A stretch of 7,806 bases of DNA from UBA4486 sp041984885 (GCA_041984885.1 JBHIXH010000073.1:1-7806); one strand, 5' to 3'. Positions 1-5,398 are shown, counted from the first letter of the stretch. A program made the numbers and translations. Notes: a model not told the origin generated them from the letters alone.

Positions 1-55
1 TTATTGTGACCAACATAAATCGACTTTTTACAAAAGATGAATTACAACTTCTTGA
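1..55. other. AT-rich sequence of unknown origin, not topA
   Basis: These bases do not continue the topA reading frame that follows. In that frame there are TGA stops at 38-40 and 53-55. The third frame is open from the window start and could begin at GTG 6; it reads VTNINRLFTKDELQLLEDIP and then runs out of frame into topA DNA. I do not recognise that peptide, and it lacks the GRFGP-type repeat expected just before the DEEKPKFAGLRPGQ segment in TopA. GC is 17 of 60 for bases 1-60, against 29 of 60 for the next 60. This may be a contig-end artefact or a rearrangement breakpoint. Confidence 0.5.
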
Positions 56-625
56 AGACATTCCGATGAAGAAAAACCAAAATTCGCCGGCTTACGACCC
101 GGTCAGCGTATCGATACGATTACGTTGGAAGAGGCACTCGAGTTATTCAAGTTACCGCGTGCCCTGGGCGAAACCGATGAAGGCGAAGAAGTGGTTGCCA
201 GTATCGGTCGATTTGGGCCTTATATCCGTTATGGCAGCAAGTTTGTCTCATTGAAGGAAGAAGACCCGCATACGGTCACGCTGGAAAAAGCGCTGGAACT
301 GATCAAGGAGAAAAAAGAGTTTGATGCCAACAAGGAGATCAAGATATTCAAGGAACAGGGCATTTCCGTGCTGAATGGCCGCTATGGTCCCTACATCACC
401 GATGGCGAAAAAAATGCGCGCGTACCAAAAGACCAGGAACCGGCCAGCCTGACACTGGAAGAGTGTCAACGCTTGATCGCCGAAGCACCGGTACGTGGGC
501 GACGCGGTAAAAAGAAAACAGCAAAAAAAGCGGCAAAGAAGAAGACGGCAAAAAAGAAGACAACAAAAAAGAAAGCGAAGAAAAAGGCCGCGAAGAAAAA
601 GGCCGCGAAGAAGTCGACGGACTAG
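56..625 (+). CDS. topA: DNA topoisomerase I, C-terminal part (5' end missing)
   Basis: This is the C-terminal end of type IA topoisomerase TopA, which relaxes negative supercoils in the nucleoid. The catalytic and toprim domains lie outside the window. The readable frame begins after a TGA at 53-55 and becomes TopA-like at about 65 (DEEKPKFAGLRPGQR). It is followed by ITLEEALELFKLPR and two topoisomerase C-terminal repeats: GRFGPYIRYG from 206 and GRYGPYITDG from 377. The final part (494-622) is very basic, with 22 lysines in the last 38 residues in KKKTA/KKKAA units. Such tails on this TopA type are known to help DNA binding. The layout resembles the xanthomonad-type TopA rather than the zinc-finger E. 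coli form. tsaC starts 12 nt after the stop, so the two are probably co-transcribed. The 5' break is odd, because the upstream bases neither continue the frame nor encode the preceding repeat. Confidence 0.88.
   Translation, partial: RHSDEEKPKFAGLRPGQRIDTITLEEALELFKLPRALGETDEGEEVVASIGRFGPYIRYGSKFVSLKEEDPHTVTLEKALELIKEKKEFDANKEIKIFKEQGISVLNGRYGPYITDGEKNARVPKDQEPASLTLEECQRLIAEAPVRGRRGKKKTAKKAAKKKTAKKKTTKKKAKKKAAKKKAAKKSTD
581..610 (+). repeat. 15-bp tandem duplication in the topA lysine tail
   Basis: The unit aaaaaggccgcgaag occurs twice in direct succession (581-595 and 596-610), adding one KKAAK-type block per copy. The whole 494-622 stretch is built from similar lysine/alanine/threonine units, so tail length probably varies by slippage between related strains. 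Confidence 0.8.
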
Positions 626-637
626 ACTGACCCGGGC

Positions 638-1195
638 ATGATGCGGCAATGGCATCGACAACTCGCTGATAAAACCATTCAGAATAACGGTATTATCGCC
701 TTGCCCACCGAAGCCGTATTCGGAGTCAGTGTTCGTCCTGATTCTGCCGCCGCGGTTTTCAAATTATTACGCTTGAAACGACGACCCGTCAGCAAGGGGC
801 TGATTATCGTCGCGGCCGATATTAGCCAAGTGACACATTATATATACGATGATCCTGAAATAAGGTGGTCAGATGTTTTCCACAGTTGGCCCGGACCGGT
901 GACCTGGGTCTTTCCCGCCTCAAGGCAGGCGCCGGACTGGATCACCGGGGATCGAGCCAGCATCGCGATCCGTGTCTCGGCTCACCCGATCGTGAATTCT
1001 CTCTGTAGCCAATCCGGCCCGCTCGTCTCAACCAGTGCCAATCCGGACCGTTGTCGACCGGCAAAAACAGTGAATCAGGTGCGGGCCTACTTTCAAAACC
1101 GGATTGATTACCTGGTGCCCGGAAAAACCGGGTCCCTGGCACGACCGACCGAAATTCGGGATGCGATTACCGGCCAGGTTTTCCGTGCGGGCTGA
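638..1195 (+). CDS. tsaC: L-threonylcarbamoyladenylate synthase TsaC (YrdC family)
   Basis: This cytoplasmic enzyme condenses threonine, bicarbonate and ATP into threonylcarbamoyl-AMP. That is the first step of t6A37 synthesis on ANN-decoding tRNAs, and the TsaBDE proteins then transfer the group. The 185 residues cover one YrdC domain, close to the E. coli protein (about 190 aa), with no Sua5 C-terminal domain. Landmarks are GIIALPTEAVFGV (18-30), the basic K47-R-R49 patch with K53-G54, WPGPVTWVFPA (84-94), SIAIRV (108-113), STSAN (131-135) and the terminal PTEIRDAITGQVFRAG. The first ATG (638) is chosen; an adjacent ATG at 641 is equally possible. No clear Shine-Dalgarno precedes it, and the 12-nt gap after topA suggests translation linked to that gene. 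The downstream tRNA-Thr(GGT) is a t6A substrate class, but that proximity may be coincidence. Confidence 0.95.
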   Translation: MMRQWHRQLADKTIQNNGIIALPTEAVFGVSVRPDSAAAVFKLLRLKRRPVSKGLIIVAADISQVTHYIYDDPEIRWSDVFHSWPGPVTWVFPASRQAPDWITGDRASIAIRVSAHPIVNSLCSQSGPLVSTSANPDRCRPAKTVNQVRAYFQNRIDYLVPGKTGSLARPTEIRDAITGQVFRAG

Positions 1196-1264
1196 GGCCG
1201 TGCCCCGATTCTACGCATCTTCTAAACCAGTCTAATTCTTAACAAAATTGTCAAATCTGTTCTG

Positions 1265-1300
1265 TTGACAGGGTTTGTCGATTAACTGACAATGTGCGGC
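1265..1300 (+). promoter_or_regulatory. sigma-70-type promoter for the tRNA-tuf operon, GC-rich discriminator
   Basis: A perfect -35 TTGACA (1265-1270) is followed after exactly 17 bp by GACAAT (1288-1293), which matches the -10 consensus at four of six positions including the final AAT. The next seven bases, gtgcggc (1294-1300), are GC-rich, as in promoters that ppGpp/DksA down-regulates. The predicted start near 1300 lies about 10 nt before tRNA-Tyr. The rest of the 1196-1309 gap after tsaC shows no convincing terminator hairpin, so read-through from topA-tsaC is possible. The stringent-control role is inferred from the discriminator alone. Confidence 0.7.
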
Positions 1301-1309
1301 TTGATTTTT

Positions 1310-1394
1310 GGAGGGGTACTCAAGCGGTCAACGAGGGCAGACTGTAAATCTGCTGGCTATGCCTTCGGAGGTTCGAATCCTCCCCCCTCCACCA
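1310..1394 (+). tRNA. tRNA-Tyr (GTA)
   Basis: This is an 85-nt class II tRNA with a long variable arm. The acceptor strand GGAGGGG (1310-1316) pairs with CCCCTCC (1384-1390), followed by discriminator A1391 and an encoded CCA (1392-1394). The anticodon loop ctGTAaa sits on the CAGA/TCTG stem with anticodon GTA at 1344-1346. The T-loop is ggTTCGAAtcc. It closely resembles tyrU of the E. coli tufB operon and is the first gene after the promoter at 1265-1293. Confidence 0.97.
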
Positions 1395-1458
1395 GAGCGG
1401 ATTTTAATTATATTCGAAGTTGGCTTTGATGGGTGAGAACGAACGCGAGTCAGGACGA

Positions 1459-1545
1459 TGTACAGGGTGTACAAGTGTCGCGGATGCAGGACGCATGGAG
1501 CGACCGACGAGCTGGTAGCCCGAACATGGATGGTTACAGGCTCGT
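1459..1545 (+). repeat. three consecutive stem-loops in the Tyr-Gly tRNA spacer
   Basis: The 171-nt gap between tRNA-Tyr and tRNA-Gly contains three adjacent inverted repeats. First, TGTAC (1459-1463) pairs with GTACA (1469-1473) around AGGGT. Second, GTCGC (1477-1481) pairs with GCGAC (1500-1504), with inner ATGC/GCAT (1484-1487/1493-1496) around AGGAC. Third, ACGAGC (1507-1512) pairs with GCTCGT (1540-1545), with inner GTA/TAC and CC/GG pairs around CGAACATGGAT. GGA occurs seven times in 1453-1561, including the loops of hairpins two and three. It codes for no credible protein. It may be a dispersed palindromic intergenic element or a structured transcribed spacer released during tRNA processing; the sequence alone does not decide. 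Confidence 0.7.
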
Positions 1546-1565
1546 GGTTGGGATGAACGGAACAG

Positions 1566-1639
<74 letters not shown>

Positions 1640-1687
1640 GAAATTCGTAGCGACTGGCTGTAAGCAACAAGCGCAGTATCTTTTTTA

Positions 1688-1715
1688 CTAGTAGCTTATG
1701 GCTAGTAACTTGTAG
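1688..1715 (+). repeat. degenerate 14-bp tandem repeat in the Gly-Thr spacer
   Basis: CTAGTAGCTTATGG (1688-1701) is followed directly by CTAGTAACTTGTAG (1702-1715). The units agree at 11 of 14 positions and all three differences are transitions. A T6 run (1681-1686) lies just upstream without a GC-rich hairpin, so it is not a convincing terminator. The rest of this 85-nt spacer is unremarkable. Confidence 0.55.
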
Positions 1716-1724
1716 CTGTATTTT

Positions 1725-1800
<76 letters not shown>

Positions 1801-1812
1801 GTTTTTGGAATT

Positions 1813-1841
1813 TTGACTGAGTAACAAGTAACAAATTTAAC
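1813..1841 (+). promoter_or_regulatory. possible internal promoter for tuf
   Basis: TTGACT (1813-1818, five of six consensus matches) is followed after 17 bp by TTTAAC (1836-1841, four of six). A start near 1848 would give a leader of about 22 nt before the tuf ATG. A 9-bp direct repeat, AACAAGTAA, occurs at 1823-1831 and 1843-1851 across this region. In E. coli, tufB is transcribed mainly with the upstream tRNAs, so this would be a secondary promoter at most. Confidence 0.3.
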
Positions 1842-1869
1842 CAACAAGTAAACTCCGGAGATTCAGAGT

Positions 1870-3060
1870 ATGTCCAAGGAAAAATTCGAACGTACGAAGC
1901 CCCACGTAAACGTGGGAACGATCGGCCATGTGGATCATGGCAAGACGACGTTGACGGCAGCGATCACGAAGACGATGTCGGAGAAATACGGCGGTGAATC
2001 GAAAGCGTACGACCAGATTGATAACGCGCCGGAAGAGCGCGAGCGCGGTATCACGATTGCGACGGCACACGTGGAGTACGAAAGCGAAGGACGTCATTAC
2101 GCGCACGTGGACTGCCCGGGACACGCGGACTACGTGAAGAACATGATCACGGGTGCGGCGCAGATGGACGGGGCGATCCTGGTGTGTAGCGCGGCCGATG
2201 GCCCGATGCCGCAGACGCGCGAGCACATTCTGCTGTCGCGCCAGGTGGGCGTACCTTACATCGTGGTGTACATGAACAAGGCGGACCAGGTTGATGATGC
2301 CGAGTTGCTGGAACTGGTTGAGATGGAAATCCGTGAACTGCTGGACAGTTACGAATTTCCGGGTGATGACACGCCGATCGTGACGGGTTCGGCGTTGAAG
2401 GCACTGGAAGGCGATACGAGCGAGATTGGCATCCCGTCGATCGAGAAACTGGTGGCGGCGATGGACGAGTACTTTCCGGTGCCGGAGCGCCCGGTGGACC
2501 AGCCATTTTTGATGCCGATAGAAGACGTATTCAGTATCTCGGGTCGTGGAACCGTGGTGACCGGACGCGTTGAGCGCGGCATTGTGAAGGTGGGCGAAGA
2601 AATCGAGATTGTGGGTATCCGAGACACGCAGAAGACGACGTGTACGGGAGTGGAGATGTTCAGGAAGTTGCTGGACGAAGGCCAGGCGGGTGACAACGTG
2701 GGTGTGTTGTTGCGCGGTACGAAGCGCGAGGAAGTGGAACGGGGTCAGGTGCTGTGTGTACCGGGCTCGATCACACCGCACACGCACTTTGAGGCCGAGG
2801 TGTACGTATTGAGCAAGGATGAAGGCGGTCGTCATACGCCGTTTTTCAACAACTACCGGCCGCAGTTTTACTTCCGGACGACGGACGTGACGGGTGCGGT
2901 GGAGTTACCGAGTGGCACCGAGATGGTGATGCCGGGGGATAACATCAAGATCACGGTGAAATTGATTGCGCCGATTGCGATGGAAGAGGGCTTGCGCTTT
3001 GCCATCCGTGAGGGTGGTCGTACCGTTGGCGCGGGTGTCGTCGCCAAGGTGATTGAGTAA
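1870..3060 (+). CDS. tuf: translation elongation factor Tu
   Basis: EF-Tu is the cytoplasmic GTPase that brings aminoacyl-tRNA to the ribosomal A site. The 396 residues are full length. GTP-binding motifs are GHVDHGKT (19-26), RGITI with switch-I T62, DCPGH (81-85) with catalytic H85, NKAD (136-139) and GSAL (173-176). Domains 2 and 3 follow at about 210-300 and 300-396, with the intact ending RFAIREGGRTVGAGVVAKVIE split here as RFAIREGG (376-383) and RTVGAGVV (384-391). The ATG is preceded by GGAG (1857-1860). Its place behind tRNAs Tyr-Gly-Thr matches E. coli tufB; a second tuf in the fus operon is likely but not visible. Codon choice is strikingly skewed: 25 of 30 Thr codons are ACG and 19 of 27 Ala codons are GCG, with no ACT or GCT, unlike the ribosomal protein genes downstream. 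C296-V297 stands where E. coli has AK. Confidence 0.98.
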   Translation: MSKEKFERTKPHVNVGTIGHVDHGKTTLTAAITKTMSEKYGGESKAYDQIDNAPEERERGITIATAHVEYESEGRHYAHVDCPGHADYVKNMITGAAQMDGAILVCSAADGPMPQTREHILLSRQVGVPYIVVYMNKADQVDDAELLELVEMEIRELLDSYEFPGDDTPIVTGSALKALEGDTSEIGIPSIEKLVAAMDEYFPVPERPVDQPFLMPIEDVFSISGRGTVVTGRVERGIVKVGEEIEIVGIRDTQKTTCTGVEMFRKLLDEGQAGDNVGVLLRGTKREEVERGQVLCVPGSITPHTHFEAEVYVLSKDEGGRHTPFFNNYRPQFYFRTTDVTGAVELPSGTEMVMPGDNIKITVKLIAPIAMEEGLRFAIREGGRTVGAGVVAKVIE

Positions 3061-3061
3061 G

Positions 3062-3080
3062 TCGTTAATTTAATTAACGA
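3062..3080 (+). other. AT-rich perfect hairpin directly after tuf
   Basis: TCGTTAAT (3062-3069) pairs perfectly with ATTAACGA (3073-3080) around a TTA loop, starting two nucleotides after the tuf stop codon. It lacks a following T run and is AT-rich, so it is a weak terminator at best. It may protect the tuf mRNA 3' end or mark a processing point between tuf and tRNA-Trp. Confidence 0.5.
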
Positions 3081-3108
3081 GTGGCTTGCGTATAAATAAA
3101 GAAGGATT

Positions 3109-3184
3109 AGGCCAGTAGCTCAATTGGCAGAGCGGCGGTCTCCAAAACCGCAGGTTGGGGGTTCGATTCCCTCCTGGCCTGCCA
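3109..3184 (+). tRNA. tRNA-Trp (CCA)
   Basis: This is a 76-nt tRNA. The acceptor strand AGGCCAG (3109-3115) pairs with CTGGCCT (3174-3180), followed by discriminator G3181 and encoded CCA (3182-3184). The stem GCGGT/ACCGC carries the loop CTCCAAA, with anticodon CCA at 3142-3144. It lies 48 nt after tuf and 34 nt before secE, an arrangement seen in many bacteria although E. coli keeps trpT elsewhere. It is probably cut from a tuf-secE transcript or made from a nearby promoter that is not clear. Confidence 0.97.
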
Positions 3185-3218
3185 TTTTCGGTGAGTAAAC
3201 CTGGCAGATGTATAAAAG

Positions 3219-3593
3219 ATGAATTCAAAAGTAGAAACAGTCAGCGATACGCTGGATACAGTAAAACTGGCCGTGGCCTTGTTAATCATACTGGCTGGCG
3301 TGGTCGGCTTTTACCTGTATTCAGAAGTGTCAACGCTGGTGCGCGTGCTGGCATTACTGGCCGCGACCGGTGTCGCGCTCTTTGTCGCGTTGCAAACGCA
3401 TAAGGGACGCAACTCCTGGGCATTTTTTCAGGATACGCAGATGGAGGTGCGTAAGGTTGTCTGGCCTACCAGGCAGGAAACGATACAAACCACCCTGCTG
3501 GTTATCCTGATGGTGGTGATCGTAGCCATCTTTTTATGGTTGCTTGATATGTTTCTTGGCTGGTCTATCGGCTCCTTGATGGGACGTGGTTGA
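3219..3593 (+). CDS. secE: preprotein translocase subunit SecE
   Basis: SecE is the small essential inner-membrane subunit that clamps the SecY channel in SecYEG, which exports unfolded proteins. The 124 residues fit the three-helix gammaproteobacterial form (E. coli 127 aa). Membrane segments lie at about 15-34, 41-59 and 91-114. Between the second and third is the conserved amphipathic cytoplasmic stretch ending in VRKVVWPTRQET (77-88), the SecE signature. The ATG at 3219 is used; an ATG at 3208 is out of frame and stops after four codons. The Shine-Dalgarno is poor. The stop TGA (3591-3593) lies one base before the nusG ATG, so the two are translationally coupled. Confidence 0.96.
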   Translation: MNSKVETVSDTLDTVKLAVALLIILAGVVGFYLYSEVSTLVRVLALLAATGVALFVALQTHKGRNSWAFFQDTQMEVRKVVWPTRQETIQTTLLVILMVVIVAIFLWLLDMFLGWSIGSLMGRG

Positions 3594-3594
3594 T

Positions 3595-4128
3595 ATGTCA
3601 TTACGTTGGTATGTAGTTCATGCGTATTCCGGCTACGAGGCACAGGTCATGCGTTCATTACAGGAGCGAATAAAACGCAGCGGCATGGAAGATCAGTTTG
3701 GTGAGATCCTTGTGCCGACGGAAGAAGTCGTCGAAATGCGCGACGGTAAGAAACGCAAAAGTGATCGGATGTTTTTCCCCGGTTACGTCCTGGTACAGAT
3801 GGAAATGAATGATGATACCTGGCATCTGGTCAAGGACGCGCCGCGAGTGCTGGGTTTTATCGGTGGTACGAGTGACAGACCCGCCCCGATTTCGGACAAC
3901 GAAGCAAATACGATTTTGCAACGTGTTGAGGATGGCGTCGATAAACCGCGGCCAAAGGTGCTGTTTGAGCCGGGTGAGGTGGTACGTGTAACTGATGGAC
4001 CGTTCACTGATTTTAACGGTGTCGTGGAAGAAGTGAACTACGAGAAGAGTCGCTTACGCGTATCTGTCCTGATCTTTGGTCGATCGACACCGGTGGAACT
4101 GGAATTCGGCCAGGTCGCAAAAGAGTAA
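3595..4128 (+). CDS. nusG: transcription termination/antitermination factor NusG
   Basis: NusG binds the RNA polymerase clamp to suppress pausing, and links polymerase to Rho or to ribosomal protein S10. From ATG 3595 it has 177 residues, close to E. coli (181). The NGN domain covers about 4-115, with WYVVHAYSGYE (5-15), PTEEVVEMRDGKKRKSDRMF (41-60) containing the basic turn, FPGYVLVQM (61-69) and RVLGFIGGTSDRPAPIS (84-100). The C-terminal KOW domain begins at FEPGEVVRV (124-132) and contains GPFTDFNGVVEEV. A GTG at 3586 in the same frame would add three residues, but ATG 3595 has the better spacing from GGGA (3581-3584) and gives the expected family N-terminus. Confidence 0.97.
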   Translation: MSLRWYVVHAYSGYEAQVMRSLQERIKRSGMEDQFGEILVPTEEVVEMRDGKKRKSDRMFFPGYVLVQMEMNDDTWHLVKDAPRVLGFIGGTSDRPAPISDNEANTILQRVEDGVDKPRPKVLFEPGEVVRVTDGPFTDFNGVVEEVNYEKSRLRVSVLIFGRSTPVELEFGQVAKE

Positions 4129-4142
4129 ACAGTTTTTTCGTG

Positions 4143-4164
4143 ATATCCCACGGTCAAGGGATAT
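4143..4164 (+). other. stem-loop in the nusG-rplK gap
   Basis: ATATCCC (4143-4149) pairs with GGGATAT (4158-4164) around an 8-nt loop, ACGGTCAA. It sits 14 nt after the nusG stop. There is no uridine run after it, so it could be a weak terminator or a processing or stability element between secE-nusG and the L11 operon. E. coli has a promoter in the corresponding gap; TATATA (4175-4180) could be a -10 but I find no matching -35. Confidence 0.45.
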
Positions 4165-4182
4165 TAAAGTTATTTATATAAC

Positions 4183-4216
4183 GGGGAGCCTGGTCCTGCA
4201 TCAGGCGTTTGCACCC
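4183..4216 (+). promoter_or_regulatory. probable L1-binding translational operator of the L11 operon
   Basis: GGGGA (4183-4187) and GCCTG (4188-4192) face CAGGC (4202-4206) and CCC (4214-4216). The upper helix is GCCTG/CAGGC, the lower helix is GGG/CCC, and the one-sided internal loop GTTTGCA lies between them. This resembles the asymmetric-loop helix that L1 binds both in 23S rRNA and in the L11 operon leader. Its 3' edge (4216) touches the rplK Shine-Dalgarno AAGGAGG (4217-4223), so L1 binding would block rplK and, by coupling, rplA. The structural match is seen; L1 binding here is inferred from the known feedback system. Confidence 0.65.
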
Positions 4217-4223
4217 AAGGAGG
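4217..4223 (+). promoter_or_regulatory. rplK ribosome binding site fixing a GTG start
   Basis: AAGGAGG is a near-perfect anti-16S match, six bases before GTG 4230. It rules out the longer reading from TTG 4209, which lies inside the L1 operator and would add seven residues that L11 does not have. Confidence 0.85.
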
Positions 4224-4229
4224 TTGAAA

Positions 4230-4661
4230 GTGGCTAAAAAAATAGACACTTATGTGAAATTACAAGTGCCTGCCGGACAGGCGAATCCGAGTCCACCGGT
4301 TGGACCGGCCCTGGGTCAACATGGTTTGAACATCATGGAGTTCTGCAAGGCATTCAATGCACAAACGCAGGACATGGAACCCGGCCTGCCAGTACCGGTT
4401 GTTATCACCGTATATTCCGACAAGAGTTTTACCTTTGTCAGCAAGACGACACCGGCCGCACACCTGTTAAAGAAGGCGGCGGGCGTAAAAAGCGGTAGCG
4501 GTACACCCAACACGAATAAAGTTGGCAAGGTAACACGTGCCCAACTGGAAGAGATCGCAAAGACAAAAGAACCGGATTTAACCGCTGCGGATCTGGATGC
4601 AGCCGTGCGTACGATCGCCGGAACGGCGCGTAGCATGGGTCTTGAAACGGAGGGCGTGTAA
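4230..4661 (+). CDS. rplK: 50S ribosomal protein L11
   Basis: L11 binds the GTPase-associated region of 23S rRNA at the base of the L7/L12 stalk. There it supports factor-dependent GTP hydrolysis, RelA activation on stalled ribosomes, and thiostrepton binding. From GTG 4230 it has 143 residues (E. coli 142), starting MAKKIDTYVKLQVPAGQ. The N-terminal domain contains NPSPPVGPALGQHGLNIMEF (19-38), with the proline-rich segment that contacts thiostrepton. The C-terminal RNA-binding domain covers about 70-143 and includes TPAAHLLKKAAG (74-85) and DLDAAVRTIAGTARSMG (121-137). The stop TAA directly abuts the rplA ATG. It is the first gene of the L11 operon and is probably repressed by L1. Confidence 0.98.
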   Translation: MAKKIDTYVKLQVPAGQANPSPPVGPALGQHGLNIMEFCKAFNAQTQDMEPGLPVPVVITVYSDKSFTFVSKTTPAAHLLKKAAGVKSGSGTPNTNKVGKVTRAQLEEIAKTKEPDLTAADLDAAVRTIAGTARSMGLETEGV

Positions 4662-5357
4662 ATGGCGAAGCTCTCAAAACGCAACAAGGCAATCAACGAA
4701 AAGGTTGAGCGTGGCAAACCTTACCCCTTGCCCGAGGCACTGAAGCTTTTGAAGGACTGCTCCTCGGTAAAATTCGATGAGTCAGTCGAGGTCGCCGTCA
4801 ATCTGGGCATTGATGCACGTAAGTCGGATCAGCAAGTGCGTGGATCGACTGTTTTACCAAAGGGCACGGGCAAGACAGTACGCGTGGCCGTATTTGCTCA
4901 GGGTGAGCTGGCTGATGCTGCGAAAGCGGCCGGTGCCGATGTCGTTGGCTTTGAAGATCTGGCCGAAACCATGCAGAAAGGCGATATCGCATTCGATGTC
5001 GTCATTGCCACTCCGGATGCCATGGGTGTGGTCGGCAAACTCGGCAAGGTACTTGGCCCAAGGGGCCTGATGCCGAACCCGAAAGTCGGCACCGTGACGA
5101 AAGACGTCAAACAGGCGGTGGATAACGCGAAGGCCGGTCAGGTGCGCTATCGCACTGACAAGAACGGAATTATTCATTGTGCGATTGGCAAGGTTTCGTT
5201 TGAGCCGGACGCCTTGCAGGAGAATTTGCAGATGTTATTAAACGATCTGGTCAAGGCAAAACCGAGTGCGGCCAAGGGCATCTATATGAAAAAGATCAGC
5301 CTCTCGACCACGATGGGCCCCGGCATTCTCGTGGACCAGAGTTCGTTATCGATATAA
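4662..5357 (+). CDS. rplA: 50S ribosomal protein L1
   Basis: L1 forms the mobile stalk beside the E site that helps release deacylated tRNA, and it represses its own operon by binding the leader. The 231 residues match the family (E. coli 234). Landmarks are the start MAKLSKRNKAI, the domain-I segment FDESVEVAVNLGIDARKSDQ (38-57), then GTGKTVRVAVFA and the signature GKLGKVLGPRGLMPNPKVGT. Domain I resumes with GQVRYRTDKNGIIHCAIGK. There is no gap after rplK; GGAGGG (4649-4654), inside the rplK coding end, serves as Shine-Dalgarno. It is followed by a 267-nt leader before rplJ. Confidence 0.98.
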   Translation: MAKLSKRNKAINEKVERGKPYPLPEALKLLKDCSSVKFDESVEVAVNLGIDARKSDQQVRGSTVLPKGTGKTVRVAVFAQGELADAAKAAGADVVGFEDLAETMQKGDIAFDVVIATPDAMGVVGKLGKVLGPRGLMPNPKVGTVTKDVKQAVDNAKAGQVRYRTDKNGIIHCAIGKVSFEPDALQENLQMLLNDLVKAKPSAAKGIYMKKISLSTTMGPGILVDQSSLSI

Positions 5358-5375
5358 CGCGATAGAAAGAATCAG

Positions 5376-5398
5376 GTTCTGTCAGGAATAGACAGAAC
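5376..5398 (+). other. perfect 8-bp stem-loop between rplA and the L10 leader
   Basis: GTTCTGTC (5376-5383) pairs perfectly with GACAGAAC (5391-5398) around AGGAATA. It begins 18 nt after the rplA stop. There is no T run behind it, so it does not look like a classical terminator. It may be a processing or stability hairpin separating the L11 and L10 units on a shared transcript. I do not see a convincing separate promoter for rplJ. Confidence 0.5.

Noticed and set aside
6..254. 82-aa + frame from GTG 6
   Set aside because: Past about 60 it reads topA DNA out of frame. Only its first 20 or so codons are unexplained, and they match nothing I recognise.
248..661. 137-aa antisense frame rich in Leu, Phe and Cys
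   Set aside because: It is the reverse of the lysine-rich topA tail; the low-complexity AAG/AAA codons remove stops on the other strand.
1837..2835. 332-aa antisense frame opposite tuf
   Set aside because: It is His/Arg/Val-rich with no domain I recognise. It is explained by the ACG/GCG-rich codon use of tuf, which leaves few stop codons on the other strand.
3091..3096. TATAAA as a -10 box for tRNA-Trp
   Set aside because: No -35 lies at a proper distance, and the upstream TG is one base off an extended -10. It was not listed as a promoter.
3107..3289. 60-aa antisense frame containing RRESNPQPAVLETAALPIEL
   Set aside because: It is the reverse-strand false translation of tRNA-Trp, often misannotated as a protein.
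4152..4180. Promoter for rplK using TATATA at 4175-4180
   Set aside because: The hexamer 17 bp upstream (GGTCAA) is a poor -35 and lies in the loop of the 4143-4164 hairpin. E. coli has a promoter in this gap, but I cannot support one here.
4209..4229. TTG 4209 as the rplK start
   Set aside because: It lies inside the putative L1 operator without its own Shine-Dalgarno, and adds residues that L11 lacks.
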